From positions 124,001-188,000 of the forward strand of contig NZ_LGIS01000030.1 in the NCBI RefSeq assembly GCF_001187905.1: a stretch of DNA of 64,000 bases. Direction: 5' to 3'. Shown here one piece after another: positions 34,008 through 42,630 of the stretch. The notes beneath the pieces were generated by a model. That model saw only the letters and a list, made by a program, of their open reading frames with translations. It was not told where the DNA came from and made no database searches. How positions within the stretch are numbered: position 1 is the stretch's first letter; each line of letters opens with the position of its first letter. The DNA comes from Pantoea sp. RIT-PI-b. GTDB lineage: Bacteria; Pseudomonadota; Gammaproteobacteria; Enterobacterales; Enterobacteriaceae. The translations under genes were made by a program, and so were the position numbers.

Positions 34008-35723
34008 ATGCCCTTGCCTTCCCACTTCGACATGCTGCTGGCGGTATTTGACCGCGCGGCGCTAATGCTGATTTGCCTGTTTTTCCTCACTCGCATGCGG
34101 GTGTTCCGTCAGCTGTTGCAAAAAGATGAGCATTCAGTGCGTGAAAAAGTGGCCGTGACCGCGATTTTCTCGCTGTTTGCGCTATTCAGCACCTGGTCCG
34201 GCATTAACGTTGACGGCTCGCTGCTCAATGTACGCGTGATTGCAGTGATGTCTGGCGGCATCCTGTTTGGCCCGTGGGTGGGTATTGTCACCGGCGTGAT
34301 TGCAGGTTTGCATCGCTATCTGATTGATATCGATGGCGTCACGGCGGTGCCCTGTCTGATCACCAGCATCATCGCTGGCATCGCTTCTGGCGTCATTAAC
34401 CGCCGCGTCACGAAAGAGCAGCGCTGGCGCGCCGGTATTCTCGGCGGCATGCTGTGCGAAAGCCTGACCATGCTACTGATTGTGCTGTGGGCCAAGCCGA
34501 TGGCGCTGGGCATGTCGATTGTGTACGAAATTGCACTCCCGATGATCCTCGGCGCATCGAGCATTGGGTTAATCGTGCTGCTGGTGCAGAGCGTGGAAGG
34601 TGAAAAAGAGGCGATTGCGGCGCGTCAGGCCAAGCTGGCGCTGGAGATCGCCAACAAGACCTTGCCGCTGTTCCGCCAGATTGATAGCCAGTCGCTGCAT
34701 AAAGTGTGTGACATCATTCGTACTGATATCCATGCCGATGCGGTCGCCATCACCAACAACAAACAGATCCTCGCTTATGTTGGCTACGGCGAGCAAAACT
34801 ATCACAACGGTGATGACGCCATTAGCCCGACCACCGCGCAGGCTATCGCTAGCGGCAAAATCATTATCAAGAATAACGATGAGGCGCATCGCACCAAAGA
34901 TATTCACTCGATGCTGGTTATTCCCCTTTGGGAAAAAGGGGAAGTCACCGGCACGCTAAAAATCTATTATCGCCGCGCGCATCGCATCACCGGATCGCTC
35001 AAAGAGATGGCCATTGGTCTGTCGCAAATCATCTCAACGCAGCTGGAAGTGTCACGCGCTGAGCAGCTTCGCGAGATGGCCAACAAGGCTGAGCTGCGCG
35101 CACTGCAAAGTAAAATCAACCCCCACTTCCTGTTTAATGCGCTGAATGCTATCTCGGCCTCAATTCGCCTCAATCCGGACACCGCGCGCCAGCTGGTGAT
35201 CAACCTGTCGCGCTATCTGCGTTACAACCTGGAACTCAACGATGACGAGTTGATCGATATTAAGAAAGAGCTGTGGCAGGTGAAAGATTACATCGCGATT
35301 GAGCAAGCGCGCTTCGGCGATAAGCTGACAATGATTTATGACGTGGATGAGGATCTGCATTTTACGCTGCCCAGCCTGCTGATTCAGCCGCTGGTGGAGA
35401 ATGCCATCGTGCACGGTATTCAACCCTGTCGCGGCAAAGGCGTGGTCACTTTGAGCGTGAAAGATTTAGGCGATCGTGTGCGCGTTGCAGTACGTGATAC
35501 TGGCGACGGCATCAGTGAGGATGTGATGAACCGCGTGGCGCGTAATGAGATGCCAGGTAACAAGATTGGCCTGTTAAATGTGCATCATCGGGTGAAATTG
35601 CTCTCCGGCCAAGGCCTGAACATCACCCGCCATTATCCGGGCACCGAAATCGCCTTTACTCTTAGCAAGAATGGTCAGCAACTGCCTGTGCCGCTGCGCC
35701 ACACCACGGAAACCTCTGCGTGA
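34008..35723 (+). CDS. ypdA: LytS-type sensor histidine kinase YpdA
   Basis: A 571-residue kinase with six N-terminal membrane segments of the 5TM-LYT type (residues 8-205), a GAF domain (about 215-355) and a HisKA-7TM/LytS kinase core. INPHFLFNALNAISASIRL contains the phospho-accepting histidine and LIQPLVENAIVHGIQPCRGKG the ATP-binding N-box. It is very close to E. coli YpdA, a pyruvate sensor. The ATG at 34008 is only one base after GAGAG; a TTG at 34014 with the same GAGAG at normal spacing would give exactly the E. coli N-terminal length. Confidence 0.95.
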   Translation: MPLPSHFDMLLAVFDRAALMLICLFFLTRMRVFRQLLQKDEHSVREKVAVTAIFSLFALFSTWSGINVDGSLLNVRVIAVMSGGILFGPWVGIVTGVIAGLHRYLIDIDGVTAVPCLITSIIAGIASGVINRRVTKEQRWRAGILGGMLCESLTMLLIVLWAKPMALGMSIVYEIALPMILGASSIGLIVLLVQSVEGEKEAIAARQAKLALEIANKTLPLFRQIDSQSLHKVCDIIRTDIHADAVAITNNKQILAYVGYGEQNYHNGDDAISPTTAQAIASGKIIIKNNDEAHRTKDIHSMLVIPLWEKGEVTGTLKIYYRRAHRITGSLKEMAIGLSQIISTQLEVSRAEQLREMANKAELRALQSKINPHFLFNALNAISASIRLNPDTARQLVINLSRYLRYNLELNDDELIDIKKELWQVKDYIAIEQARFGDKLTMIYDVDEDLHFTLPSLLIQPLVENAIVHGIQPCRGKGVVTLSVKDLGDRVRVAVRDTGDGISEDVMNRVARNEMPGNKIGLLNVHHRVKLLSGQGLNITRHYPGTEIAFTLSKNGQQLPVPLRHTTETSA

Positions 35724-36445
35724 AAGCCATCATCGTTGAAGACGAGTTTCTCGCCCAGCAAGAGTTGAGCTGGATGATCCAGCAGCACAGCCAAATCAGC
35801 GTTGAGGCCTGTTTTGATGATGGGCTGGAGGTGCTGAAATATCTGCAAAACCATCGGGTGGACGTCATTTTTCTCGACATCAACATTCCTTCGCTGGATG
35901 GCATGCTGCTGGCCCAAAACATCAATCAATTTGCCCATAAGCCATTGATCGTATTTATTACCGCGTGGAAAGAGCATGCGGTTGAGGCGTTTGAACTGGA
36001 CGCGTTTGACTACATCCTTAAGCCGTATCATGAATCTCGCATCGTCACCATGTTGCGTAAACTGGAAGCCAGCGCCCAGCAACAATCGCAACCGCAGAAC
36101 GCGCCTGCCAGCTCACCCCAAACCGTTAATTTGCTGAAAGATGAGCGCATTATCGTCACCGATATCAACGAGATCTACTATGTTGAAGCGCACGAGAAGC
36201 TGACGTTTGTCTATACGCGGCGCGAAGCCTATGTGATGTCGATGGTGATCAGTGAGTTTTGCAGCCGCTTGCCGGAACAGCAGTTCTTCCGCTGCCATCG
36301 ATCTTACTGCGTCAATCTGAGCAAAATTCGTGAAATCGAGCCGTGGTTTAACAATACCTATTTGCTGAAGCTGCGCGATTTGGATGCGCAGGTGCCGGTG
36401 AGTCGCAGCAAGGTGAAAGCCTTTCGGCAGTTGATGAGGTTATAA
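35720..36445 (+). CDS. ypdB: LytTR response regulator YpdB
   Basis: A 241-residue regulator. The receiver domain begins MKAIIVEDEFLAQQELSW with phospho-acceptor Asp53 (FLDINIPSLDG). The C-terminal LytTR DNA-binding domain spans about residues 130-241 (IYYVEAHEKLTFVYTRREAYVM, FFRCHRSYCVNLSKIREIEPWFNNTYLLKL, VPVSRSKVKAFRQLM). It starts inside the last codons of ypdA (4-bp overlap). Its probable target, yhjX, is in this window with phased repeats upstream. Confidence 0.96.
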   Translation: MKAIIVEDEFLAQQELSWMIQQHSQISVEACFDDGLEVLKYLQNHRVDVIFLDINIPSLDGMLLAQNINQFAHKPLIVFITAWKEHAVEAFELDAFDYILKPYHESRIVTMLRKLEASAQQQSQPQNAPASSPQTVNLLKDERIIVTDINEIYYVEAHEKLTFVYTRREAYVMSMVISEFCSRLPEQQFFRCHRSYCVNLSKIREIEPWFNNTYLLKLRDLDAQVPVSRSKVKAFRQLMRL

Positions 36446-36446
36446 G

Positions 36447-36471
36447 GCGAACGGCGCAAGCCGCTCGCCTG
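36447..36471. terminator. Hairpin between ypdB and glk
   Basis: GGCGAaCGGC-GCAA-GCCGcTCGCC lies in the 32-bp space between the convergent ends of ypdB and glk. It has no strong T-run. Confidence 0.6.
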
Positions 36472-36477
36472 CAAAGA

Positions 36478-37443
36478 TTACAGCTCGCGGCCCAGCACCT
36501 GGCGCAGATGTGCACCGGCACCCAGCAAGCCCGGTTGATCGTGGGTAATCATATACACCGGAATATCCACCAGATAGTCGCGGAAGCGGCCTTTATCTTC
36601 AAACGCCGCGCGGAAACCGGAGGCTTTGAAGAAGTCGAGGAAGCGCGGCACGATGCCACCGGCAATGTACACGCCGCCAAAGGTGCCGAGGTTGAGCGCC
36701 AGGTTACCGCCAAAGCGACCCATGATGACGCAGAACAGCGACAGCGCACGGCGGCAATCGATGCAGCTGTCTTTCAACGCGCGCTCGGTGACATCTTTTG
36801 GCTTGAGGTTTTCTGGCTCACGCTCATCAGATTTGACGATGGCGCGATACAGATTGACTAATCCAGCACCTGACAACACGCGCTCAGCCGAGACGTGACC
36901 GATCTCCGCGCGCAGCACCTCGAGAATCTCACCCTCTTCTTCGCTGTTAGGCGCGAAGTCTACGTGTCCGCCTTCGCCCGGCAAGCTAATCCAACGCTTG
37001 TCCACGTGGACCAAGTGGCTAACGCCAAGGCCGGTGCCAGCGCCATAAATCGCAATAGGTTTGCCTTCAACCGGCACTTTGCCGCCAAACTGAATCACTT
37101 CGTTTTCGCTCAGCATCGGAATCGCCATGGAAACGGCGGTGAAATCGTTAATGATCTCCAGGCTTTCCAGCGCCAGATTCTGTTTCATCGCTTTAGTGGA
37201 AAATGCCCAATCGTGGTTGGTCATCTCCACCCAATCGCCGGTGATCGGACAGGCAATGGCGATACAGGCGTGCTTGATGTCCTGCTTTTGCTCGTCGAGA
37301 TAGTGGCGAATCACCGCTTCGAGATTGTCGTAGTCTGATGTTGAGAAGGTTTGGGCTTGCGAGATGGCGCCATTTTCCACCTCACACAATGCGAGACGGG
37401 CATTGGTACCGCCCACATCGCCGACCAGGGCGTATGTTGTCAT
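36478..37443 (-). CDS. glk: Glucokinase
   Basis: A 321-residue ATP-dependent hexokinase of the bacterial glucokinase (Glk) family. The phosphate-binding LVGDVGGTNARLALCE is at the N-terminus; INDFTAVSMAIPML contains the catalytic aspartate, and LPGEGGHVDFAPNSEEE is the conserved glucose-binding loop. The length equals E. coli Glk. The E. coli fry/ypdEF genes that stand between ypdB and glk are absent here. Confidence 0.97.
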   Translation of the reverse strand: MTTYALVGDVGGTNARLALCEVENGAISQAQTFSTSDYDNLEAVIRHYLDEQKQDIKHACIAIACPITGDWVEMTNHDWAFSTKAMKQNLALESLEIINDFTAVSMAIPMLSENEVIQFGGKVPVEGKPIAIYGAGTGLGVSHLVHVDKRWISLPGEGGHVDFAPNSEEEGEILEVLRAEIGHVSAERVLSGAGLVNLYRAIVKSDEREPENLKPKDVTERALKDSCIDCRRALSLFCVIMGRFGGNLALNLGTFGGVYIAGGIVPRFLDFFKASGFRAAFEDKGRFRDYLVDIPVYMITHDQPGLLGAGAHLRQVLGREL

Positions 37444-37496
37444 TCTTCTGCTGCTCCGCTTGGGTCATAAACAATTGCAGGACACTATAAAAGCCT

Positions 37497-37535
37497 GCCA
37501 ATAAAACAACAACGCCCACCTGCACGATGGGCGTA
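37497..37535 (-). terminator. Terminator of ipdC
   Basis: On the minus strand CGCCCA-TCGTGCAGG-TGGGCG is followed by TTGTTGTTTTATT. It lies between the ipdC stop and glk and should prevent readthrough into glk. Confidence 0.72.
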
Positions 37536-37603
37536 ATCCATTCAAAGATGCTGCACAGCCTACCGATCGCCTGCCTCACTGCACAGCGGCAACTATCCGA
37601 AAT

Positions 37604-39256
37604 TTAGCGGCTATTACGCTGATGCAGCGCAGCGGTAACCTTACGCAGCAGCGGCGGCAAGTCCTGTTTGTCCATCACCACTTCCACCAGCGACAGGTGA
37701 CGATTACGCATTAATTGTGCCATTACCGCGTCCAGCTGTACCGTTTCGCTGATGCGCCAACTCTGCGCCGCGCACTGCAGGCTCATCGCCTGCGGCAGCG
37801 CAGTCCAGTTCCACTGGGCGATATCATTGTAACGTTGCTCAGCGCCGTGAATCGCGCGCTCAACCGTGTAGCCATCATTATTCAGTAAGAAGATGATCGG
37901 CTGCTGCCCATCGCGCTGCATGGAGCCCAGCTCCTGAATCGTAAGCTGAGCGGAGCCATCACCAATAATCAGGATCACGCGGCGATCGGGCTGCGCCGTT
38001 TGCGCACCAAAGGTGGCGGGTAAAGTATAGCCAATCGATCCCCACAGCGGTTGTACCAGCAGTTGTGCATCCTGCGGTAAACGCAGCGCTGCGGCACCAA
38101 AGGCGGCGGTGCCTTGATCGGCAAGGATAATATCACCCGGCTGCAGGAAGCGCTGCATCGCCTGCCAGAATGCGTGCTGACTGATTACCGCCGCATCGAT
38201 TTGCTCATTTTCCTCGCACTCTATCTCTGCCGCGAGCTGCCAATGCGCGCAGTGACGCTGGTAAATGGGCAGCAGTGCATCCAGCGCCTGCTCCATGCTC
38301 AGCGGGGCGAACACCTCGCCGCCAACCGTCGCCTGAAACGGCTGTAGATCGATGACCCGCGCTTCCGGCAAGTTTTGCGTGAAACCGGCGGTTAAGGTAT
38401 CGGTGAAACGTACGCCGACGCACAGCGTGACATCGGTATCTTCAATAGCCTGGCGTACGGCATCGCTGCTGCCTTCAGCCGCATAGGTGCCGACATAACC
38501 TGGCTGCTGCTCGTTCAGCACCCCTTTTCCCATCAATAATGTGGCGGCAGGAATCGCGCGCAGTTGGCGCAGCGTCTCCAACTGCGGCTGCAATTGCCAG
38601 CGCGAGGCGAGGAAATCTGCTAATAGCGCGACTCGCTGCGCCGGTGCCAGCAAGCGTTCTGCCGCGTCGGCAAACGCAGCGGCAATCTGATGATGACGGG
38701 GTTGCGCATCGGATTTAACCGCGGGCATCGCCACTTCTGCGGCGGCCACATCCACCGCCAGCAAGAGATAGCCCGGACGATGTTGCTGCAACGCCTCGTC
38801 AATCACCCGATCAATCTCCGCCACCGCATTGTCCGCCGTCAGCACCGCAGAAGCGGCACTCACTTCCTGCGCCATACGCAAAAAGTGGCCAAAATCGCCG
38901 TCTCCCAACGAATGATGTACGCAGTCGCCCTGCTGCTGCACTTTGCTCGCCGGCGCGCCCACGATATGAATCACTGGTACATACTCGGCATAACTGCCGG
39001 CAATGCCATTAATGGCGCTGAGCTCGCCGACGCCAAAGGTGGTTAGCAGCGCGGCTGCGCCGTTACAGCGCCCGTAACCATCTGCCGCATAGGCGGCATT
39101 GAGTTCATTGGCACAACCAACCCAGGCGATTTCCGGATGCGCAATGACGCTGTCGAGAAATTGCAGGTTGTAATCGCCGGGTACGCCGAACAGATGGCGG
39201 ATGCCGCTTTGGTGTAAACGGTGCAGTAAGTACTCGCCAACATTGAGGGTTTTCAT
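37604..39256 (-). CDS. ipdC: Indolepyruvate decarboxylase
   Basis: A 550-residue thiamine diphosphate enzyme of the indolepyruvate/phenylpyruvate decarboxylase family. It converts indole-3-pyruvate to indole-3-acetaldehyde, the key step of indole-3-acetate synthesis in plant-associated bacteria. GCANELNAAYAADGYGR carries the cofactor-activating glutamate, VHHSLGDGDFGHF the active-site His pair, and GDGSAQLTIQELGSMQRDGQQPIIFLLNN the ThDP/Mg motif. The ATG at 39256 follows AAGGAG; the length fits Pantoea and Enterobacter IpdC (about 550). It is divergent from an aldo/keto reductase. Confidence 0.94.
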   Translation of the reverse strand: MKTLNVGEYLLHRLHQSGIRHLFGVPGDYNLQFLDSVIAHPEIAWVGCANELNAAYAADGYGRCNGAAALLTTFGVGELSAINGIAGSYAEYVPVIHIVGAPASKVQQQGDCVHHSLGDGDFGHFLRMAQEVSAASAVLTADNAVAEIDRVIDEALQQHRPGYLLLAVDVAAAEVAMPAVKSDAQPRHHQIAAAFADAAERLLAPAQRVALLADFLASRWQLQPQLETLRQLRAIPAATLLMGKGVLNEQQPGYVGTYAAEGSSDAVRQAIEDTDVTLCVGVRFTDTLTAGFTQNLPEARVIDLQPFQATVGGEVFAPLSMEQALDALLPIYQRHCAHWQLAAEIECEENEQIDAAVISQHAFWQAMQRFLQPGDIILADQGTAAFGAAALRLPQDAQLLVQPLWGSIGYTLPATFGAQTAQPDRRVILIIGDGSAQLTIQELGSMQRDGQQPIIFLLNNDGYTVERAIHGAEQRYNDIAQWNWTALPQAMSLQCAAQSWRISETVQLDAVMAQLMRNRHLSLVEVVMDKQDLPPLLRKVTAALHQRNSR

Positions 39257-39407
39257 CGACAACTCCTTGTTAAGGGGATGATCAGGAGTATTAGCGATGT
39301 GGCTGAATTGGCGAGATTTCCACCGTCGTGAAACGGGGATTTGTGGCAAGCTATCGTTACGACGACAGATAATTCTGTAAGTTGCGATCTTCGGCGCGTT
39401 TCGCCTT

Positions 39408-39425
39408 AGTGTAAACGCATACACT
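39408..39425. promoter_or_regulatory. Operator-like palindrome between ipdC and the reductase gene
   Basis: AGTGTA-AACGCA-TACACT is a perfect 6-bp inverted repeat with a 6-bp spacer. It is just upstream of a possible TATGCT -10 box (39428-39433) for the reductase, in the divergent promoter. It is not a TyrR box, which would need TGTAAA-N6-TTTACA. The cognate regulator is unknown. Confidence 0.5.
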
Positions 39426-39469
39426 GCTATGCTGATGTCACTTTCTCCCCTTTGAGACAGGAACGCTGC

Positions 39470-40459
39470 ATGACTGCTTTTCCCCATCCCGAACGTTACC
39501 AACAAATGCAATATCGTCGTAGTGGCCGTAGCGGCCTGAAGTTACCGGCTATTTCGCTGGGCTTGTGGCACAACTTTGGCGACAGTACGCGCGTGGATAA
39601 CAGCCGTGAATTGCTGCGTCACGCCTTTGATCGCGGCATTACCCATTTCGACCTCGCCAATAACTACGGCCCACCGCCGGGATCGGCAGAATCCAACTTT
39701 GGTCGTATCCTGCGCGAGGATTTTCATGGGCTACGCGATGAGTTGGTGATCTCGACAAAAGCCGGTTACACCATGTGGGACGGGCCTTACGGCGATTGGG
39801 GTTCACGCAAATATCTGATTTCCAGTCTCGATCAAAGCCTGAAACGCATGGGGTTGGAGTACGTGGATATCTTCTATCATCACCGACCGGATCCCGAAAC
39901 GCCGCTGGAAGAAACCATGCGCGCGTTGGACCAAGTGGTGCGTCAGGGTAAAGCGCTGTATGCCGCCATCTCCAACTATCCAGCTGATAAAGCCGCCGAA
40001 GCGATTGCGATTCTACGCGATCTCGGCACGCCGTGCCTGATCCATCAGCCGCGTTATTCGATGTTTGAACGCGCGCCAGAGCAGGGTTTGCTGGATGTGC
40101 TGGGCGATAACGGCGTCGGCTGCATCGCCTTCTCTCCGCTGGCAGGTGGCGTGTTAACCGACCGCTATTTGCAGGGCATTCCAGAAGATTCACGCATCGC
40201 CAGCGGCAGTAAGTTCCTCAATGAGAACCAGCTGACGCAAGAGAAGATGGAAAAAGTGCGTCAGCTGCAGGCGATTGCTCAACAGCGCGGTCAGAAGCTG
40301 GCGCAAATGGCGCTGAGCTGGGTGTTGCGCGATGCGCGCGTCACTTCGGTATTAATTGGTGCCAGTAAAACTGCGCAGATTGATGATGCCGTTGAGATGT
40401 TGAGCCAGCCAGAGCTAAGCACAGACGAAATTAGCGCCATCCATAATATCTTGGTGTAA
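39470..40459 (+). CDS. Aldo/keto reductase, YghZ (L-glyceraldehyde 3-phosphate reductase)-like
   Basis: 329 residues of the aldo/keto reductase TIM barrel. FDLANNYGPPPGSAESNFGRIL carries the catalytic Asp and Tyr, VISTKAGYTMW the Lys, and DIFYHHRPDPETPLEE the His. The C-terminal LSWVLRDARVTSVLIGASKTAQI binds NADPH. It resembles E. coli YghZ throughout but has a shorter C-terminus. The ATG at 39470 has CAGGA upstream; an in-frame TTG lies six codons earlier. Being divergent from ipdC, it might act on an aldehyde, but that is only suggested by position. Confidence 0.9.
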   Translation: MTAFPHPERYQQMQYRRSGRSGLKLPAISLGLWHNFGDSTRVDNSRELLRHAFDRGITHFDLANNYGPPPGSAESNFGRILREDFHGLRDELVISTKAGYTMWDGPYGDWGSRKYLISSLDQSLKRMGLEYVDIFYHHRPDPETPLEETMRALDQVVRQGKALYAAISNYPADKAAEAIAILRDLGTPCLIHQPRYSMFERAPEQGLLDVLGDNGVGCIAFSPLAGGVLTDRYLQGIPEDSRIASGSKFLNENQLTQEKMEKVRQLQAIAQQRGQKLAQMALSWVLRDARVTSVLIGASKTAQIDDAVEMLSQPELSTDEISAIHNILV

Positions 40460-40469
40460 ACGTTTACCC

Positions 40470-40487
40470 GCCCGGCATTTGTCGGGC
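40470..40487 (+). terminator. Hairpin after the aldo/keto reductase gene
   Basis: GCCCG-GCATTTGT-CGGGC is followed by GTTCTCT. It is a weak terminator candidate. Confidence 0.45.
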
Positions 40488-40618
40488 GTTCTCTGCAGCA
40501 GAAAATTCTCAATTCAGATTTCCCTCAGCGTTTTCAGACTGATTCTCAAGGCTTACCTGGTCCGATGTGGCAAACTAGCGCAACGGTGGCAGAGATAAGC
40601 TACTGAAAAGGAGAAGTT

Positions 40619-40975
40619 ATGAAACGTGCAATTTTGTTTGCCGCCTTGCTGGCAACTTTATCCCCATTAGCCATACACACAGCAGAAGCTAATAGCGCCA
40701 CCATCAATTTGGGTCCCGGCGTCACGCTGCATCTTGGCGATCGCGATCGTCACGGTAATTACTGGGATGGCGGCCGCTGGCGCGAGCCGCGCTGGTGGAA
40801 CGATCGCTACCAGTACAATGATAATCGCTGGTGGCGTCATGAAGAGTGGAAACGTCATCGCGCCTATGAACGTGAGCGCGAACGTCGCTGGCATGACCGT
40901 GAACGTCGTGAACATCATCGTCACGATCACCGCCATGACGATCGTCGTGGCCACCACGATCATCATCATCACTAA
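40619..40975 (+). CDS. ypeC: YpeC-like periplasmic protein (DUF2502)
   Basis: 118 residues with a signal peptide ending at about residue 24 (HTAEA). The mature part has the DUF2502 core ATINLGPGVTLHLGDRDRHGNYWDGGRWRE with Trp-Arg repeats, and ends in a very basic, histidine-rich tail (RREHHRHDHRHDDRRGHHDHHHH). The tail is richer in histidine than E. coli YpeC, and a metal-binding role is plausible. It is next to the metal transporter gene mntH, as in E. coli. AGGAGAAGTT precedes the ATG. Confidence 0.88.
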   Translation: MKRAILFAALLATLSPLAIHTAEANSATINLGPGVTLHLGDRDRHGNYWDGGRWREPRWWNDRYQYNDNRWWRHEEWKRHRAYERERERRWHDRERREHHRHDHRHDDRRGHHDHHHH

Positions 40976-40976
40976 A

Positions 40977-41008
40977 CAAAAAATCCCGCTTGATAGCGGG
41001 ATTTTTCT
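40977..41008. terminator. Bidirectional terminator ypeC/mntH
   Basis: AAAAAATCCCGC-TTGATA-GCGGGATTTTT, with A and T runs on both sides, between convergent ypeC and mntH. Confidence 0.9.
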
Positions 41009-41020
41009 TTTATCGCGCGC

Positions 41021-42262
41021 TTACCAACCGAGCGCTTCGCCGACCAGCAGGTAGAGATTGAGGGCGATCACCAGCACCACAATCAAGCGCCCGGCATTCT
41101 GCATCAGACGCGAGTTCACCATCTCATCGCCCATCAATTCACGGTTGCCGGTGAACGACAGCAGCGGAATCAGCGCCAGTGCAATACCAAAACTCAACAG
41201 CACCTGGCTCATCACCAGAATACGCGTTGGATCCCAACCAGCCCAAATCACAATAAAGGACGGCAACATGGTGATGGTACGGCGGAACCACAGCGGGATG
41301 TGGAAGCGGATAAAGCCTTGCATAACCACTTGTCCTGCCAGCGTTCCCACCACCGTAGAAGAGAGACCGGCGGCAACCAGGCTTAAACCAAACACAATGG
41401 CGGCAGCCTGACCCAGCAGCGGTTGCAGCGTTAAGTACGCCTGGTCGAGATCGACAATTTTAGAGTGGCCGCTAAAGTGGAACGCCGCCGCTGCGGTGGC
41501 CATCATCGCCAGATTGACAAAGCCCGCGATGGTCATCGCAATCGCCACATCCAGCTTTGTCGAGGAGTAGCGCTCAGCTTTGCTGCCTTTATTACCATGC
41601 TGCGTCAGCGCCGAGTGCAGATAAATCACGTGCGGCATAATGGTGGCGCCTAACACGCCGGCAGCCAGGAAAACCGCATCGGAAGTCGGCAGCGAAGGAA
41701 GCGCCATGCCAACCACCAGCTCGCTGACGTTCGGCTGGGAGAAAAACAGCTCGACAATATAGGCCGCCGCAACAAACAGCAGCAGGCCGCCAATCACCAG
41801 CTCCAGCGGCTTCTGCCCGCGACTTTGCAGCATCAGAATCAGATAGGTTGCGATCCCCGTCAGCACCGCGCCCTGCAGCAGCGAAATACCGAGTAATAGT
41901 TTAAAGCCGAGCGCTGCGCCGATAAACTCGGCGAGATCGGTGGCCATGGCGATGATTTCCGCCTGCACCCAATAGAACCATACCGCCGGGCGCGGAAAGC
42001 GATCGCGGATGTGCTCCGCTAAATTTTTGCCGGTGGCAATGCCGAGTTTGGCTGACATCAGCTGAATCAGCATCGCCATCACGTTGGCCCACACCACCAC
42101 CCATAACAGCTTGTAGCCGTAGGCGGCGCCGGCCTGAATATTGGTAGCAAAATTGCCGGGATCGATATAACCAATCGCCGCGATAAAGGCGGGGCCCAGC
42201 AACGCAAGCTTAATCTTTCTGGCTCCGCGAGTGGCGCGCTCAGCGGTGCGGCTTTCTAGCAT
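41021..42262 (-). CDS. mntH: Proton-dependent manganese/divalent metal transporter MntH
   Basis: A 413-residue NRAMP-family transporter with 11 membrane segments. IGYIDPGNFATNIQAGAAYGYKLLWV carries the metal-binding Asp-Pro-Gly-Asn of TM1, and LGATIMPHVIYLHSAL the Met-Pro-His of TM6. The length equals E. coli MntH (412). A perfect MntR-type palindrome is 104 bp upstream, predicting repression by manganese. Confidence 0.97.
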   Translation of the reverse strand: MLESRTAERATRGARKIKLALLGPAFIAAIGYIDPGNFATNIQAGAAYGYKLLWVVVWANVMAMLIQLMSAKLGIATGKNLAEHIRDRFPRPAVWFYWVQAEIIAMATDLAEFIGAALGFKLLLGISLLQGAVLTGIATYLILMLQSRGQKPLELVIGGLLLFVAAAYIVELFFSQPNVSELVVGMALPSLPTSDAVFLAAGVLGATIMPHVIYLHSALTQHGNKGSKAERYSSTKLDVAIAMTIAGFVNLAMMATAAAAFHFSGHSKIVDLDQAYLTLQPLLGQAAAIVFGLSLVAAGLSSTVVGTLAGQVVMQGFIRFHIPLWFRRTITMLPSFIVIWAGWDPTRILVMSQVLLSFGIALALIPLLSFTGNRELMGDEMVNSRLMQNAGRLIVVLVIALNLYLLVGEALGW

Positions 42263-42630
42263 AGTTTTACCCTGTCTTAATGCTTGTTGACCTGAGCAGC
42301 TTAAGAGGTGAACAAGGCAGATGAAATATGGTTATAGTTATCGTATTAATAGATGGTGCTATGAAGTATAGCCATTGCTATACATTTTGGTAAAGGTGGT
42401 TCTTGCCAAAACCAGGACAACGGAATTGACTCTACGCCTGGGTCATTTTATAGACAATGTTTTTGTGGATATTTCTTGTGAGAGAATTGTAACGGGGTTG
42501 TGAGCGGTCAGACTTATCTGAGAAAAATCGCGATAGCGAATACTTATAATGTGGTTTTGATCTCGTTTTTAAGTAACGCGTTACATAGAATACGCAACAA
42601 AATACAACCCTCCTCAAATTTGGAGCCGAC
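42263..42630. other. Divergent regulatory region mntH/nupC
   Basis: These 368 bp contain no gene. The mntH side holds the MntR-like palindrome. The nupC side is AT-rich and contains TGTGA half-sites around 42477 and 42499, but no convincing full CRP site. Confidence 0.6.
42366..42383. promoter_or_regulatory. MntR operator upstream of mntH
   Basis: GTATAGC-CATT-GCTATAC is a perfect 7-bp inverted repeat. Its core ATAGC-N4-GCTAT is identical to that of the E. coli MntR box (AACATAGCAAAGGCTATGTT). Confidence 0.85.

Noticed and set aside
39361..39425. TyrR boxes in the ipdC promoter
   Set aside because: TGTAAG and TGTAAA half-sites are present, but neither has the matching TTTACA half at the right spacing.
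42470..42520. CRP site upstream of nupC
   Set aside because: TGTGA half-sites occur, but the second halves (TGTAA, AGACT) do not match TCACA.
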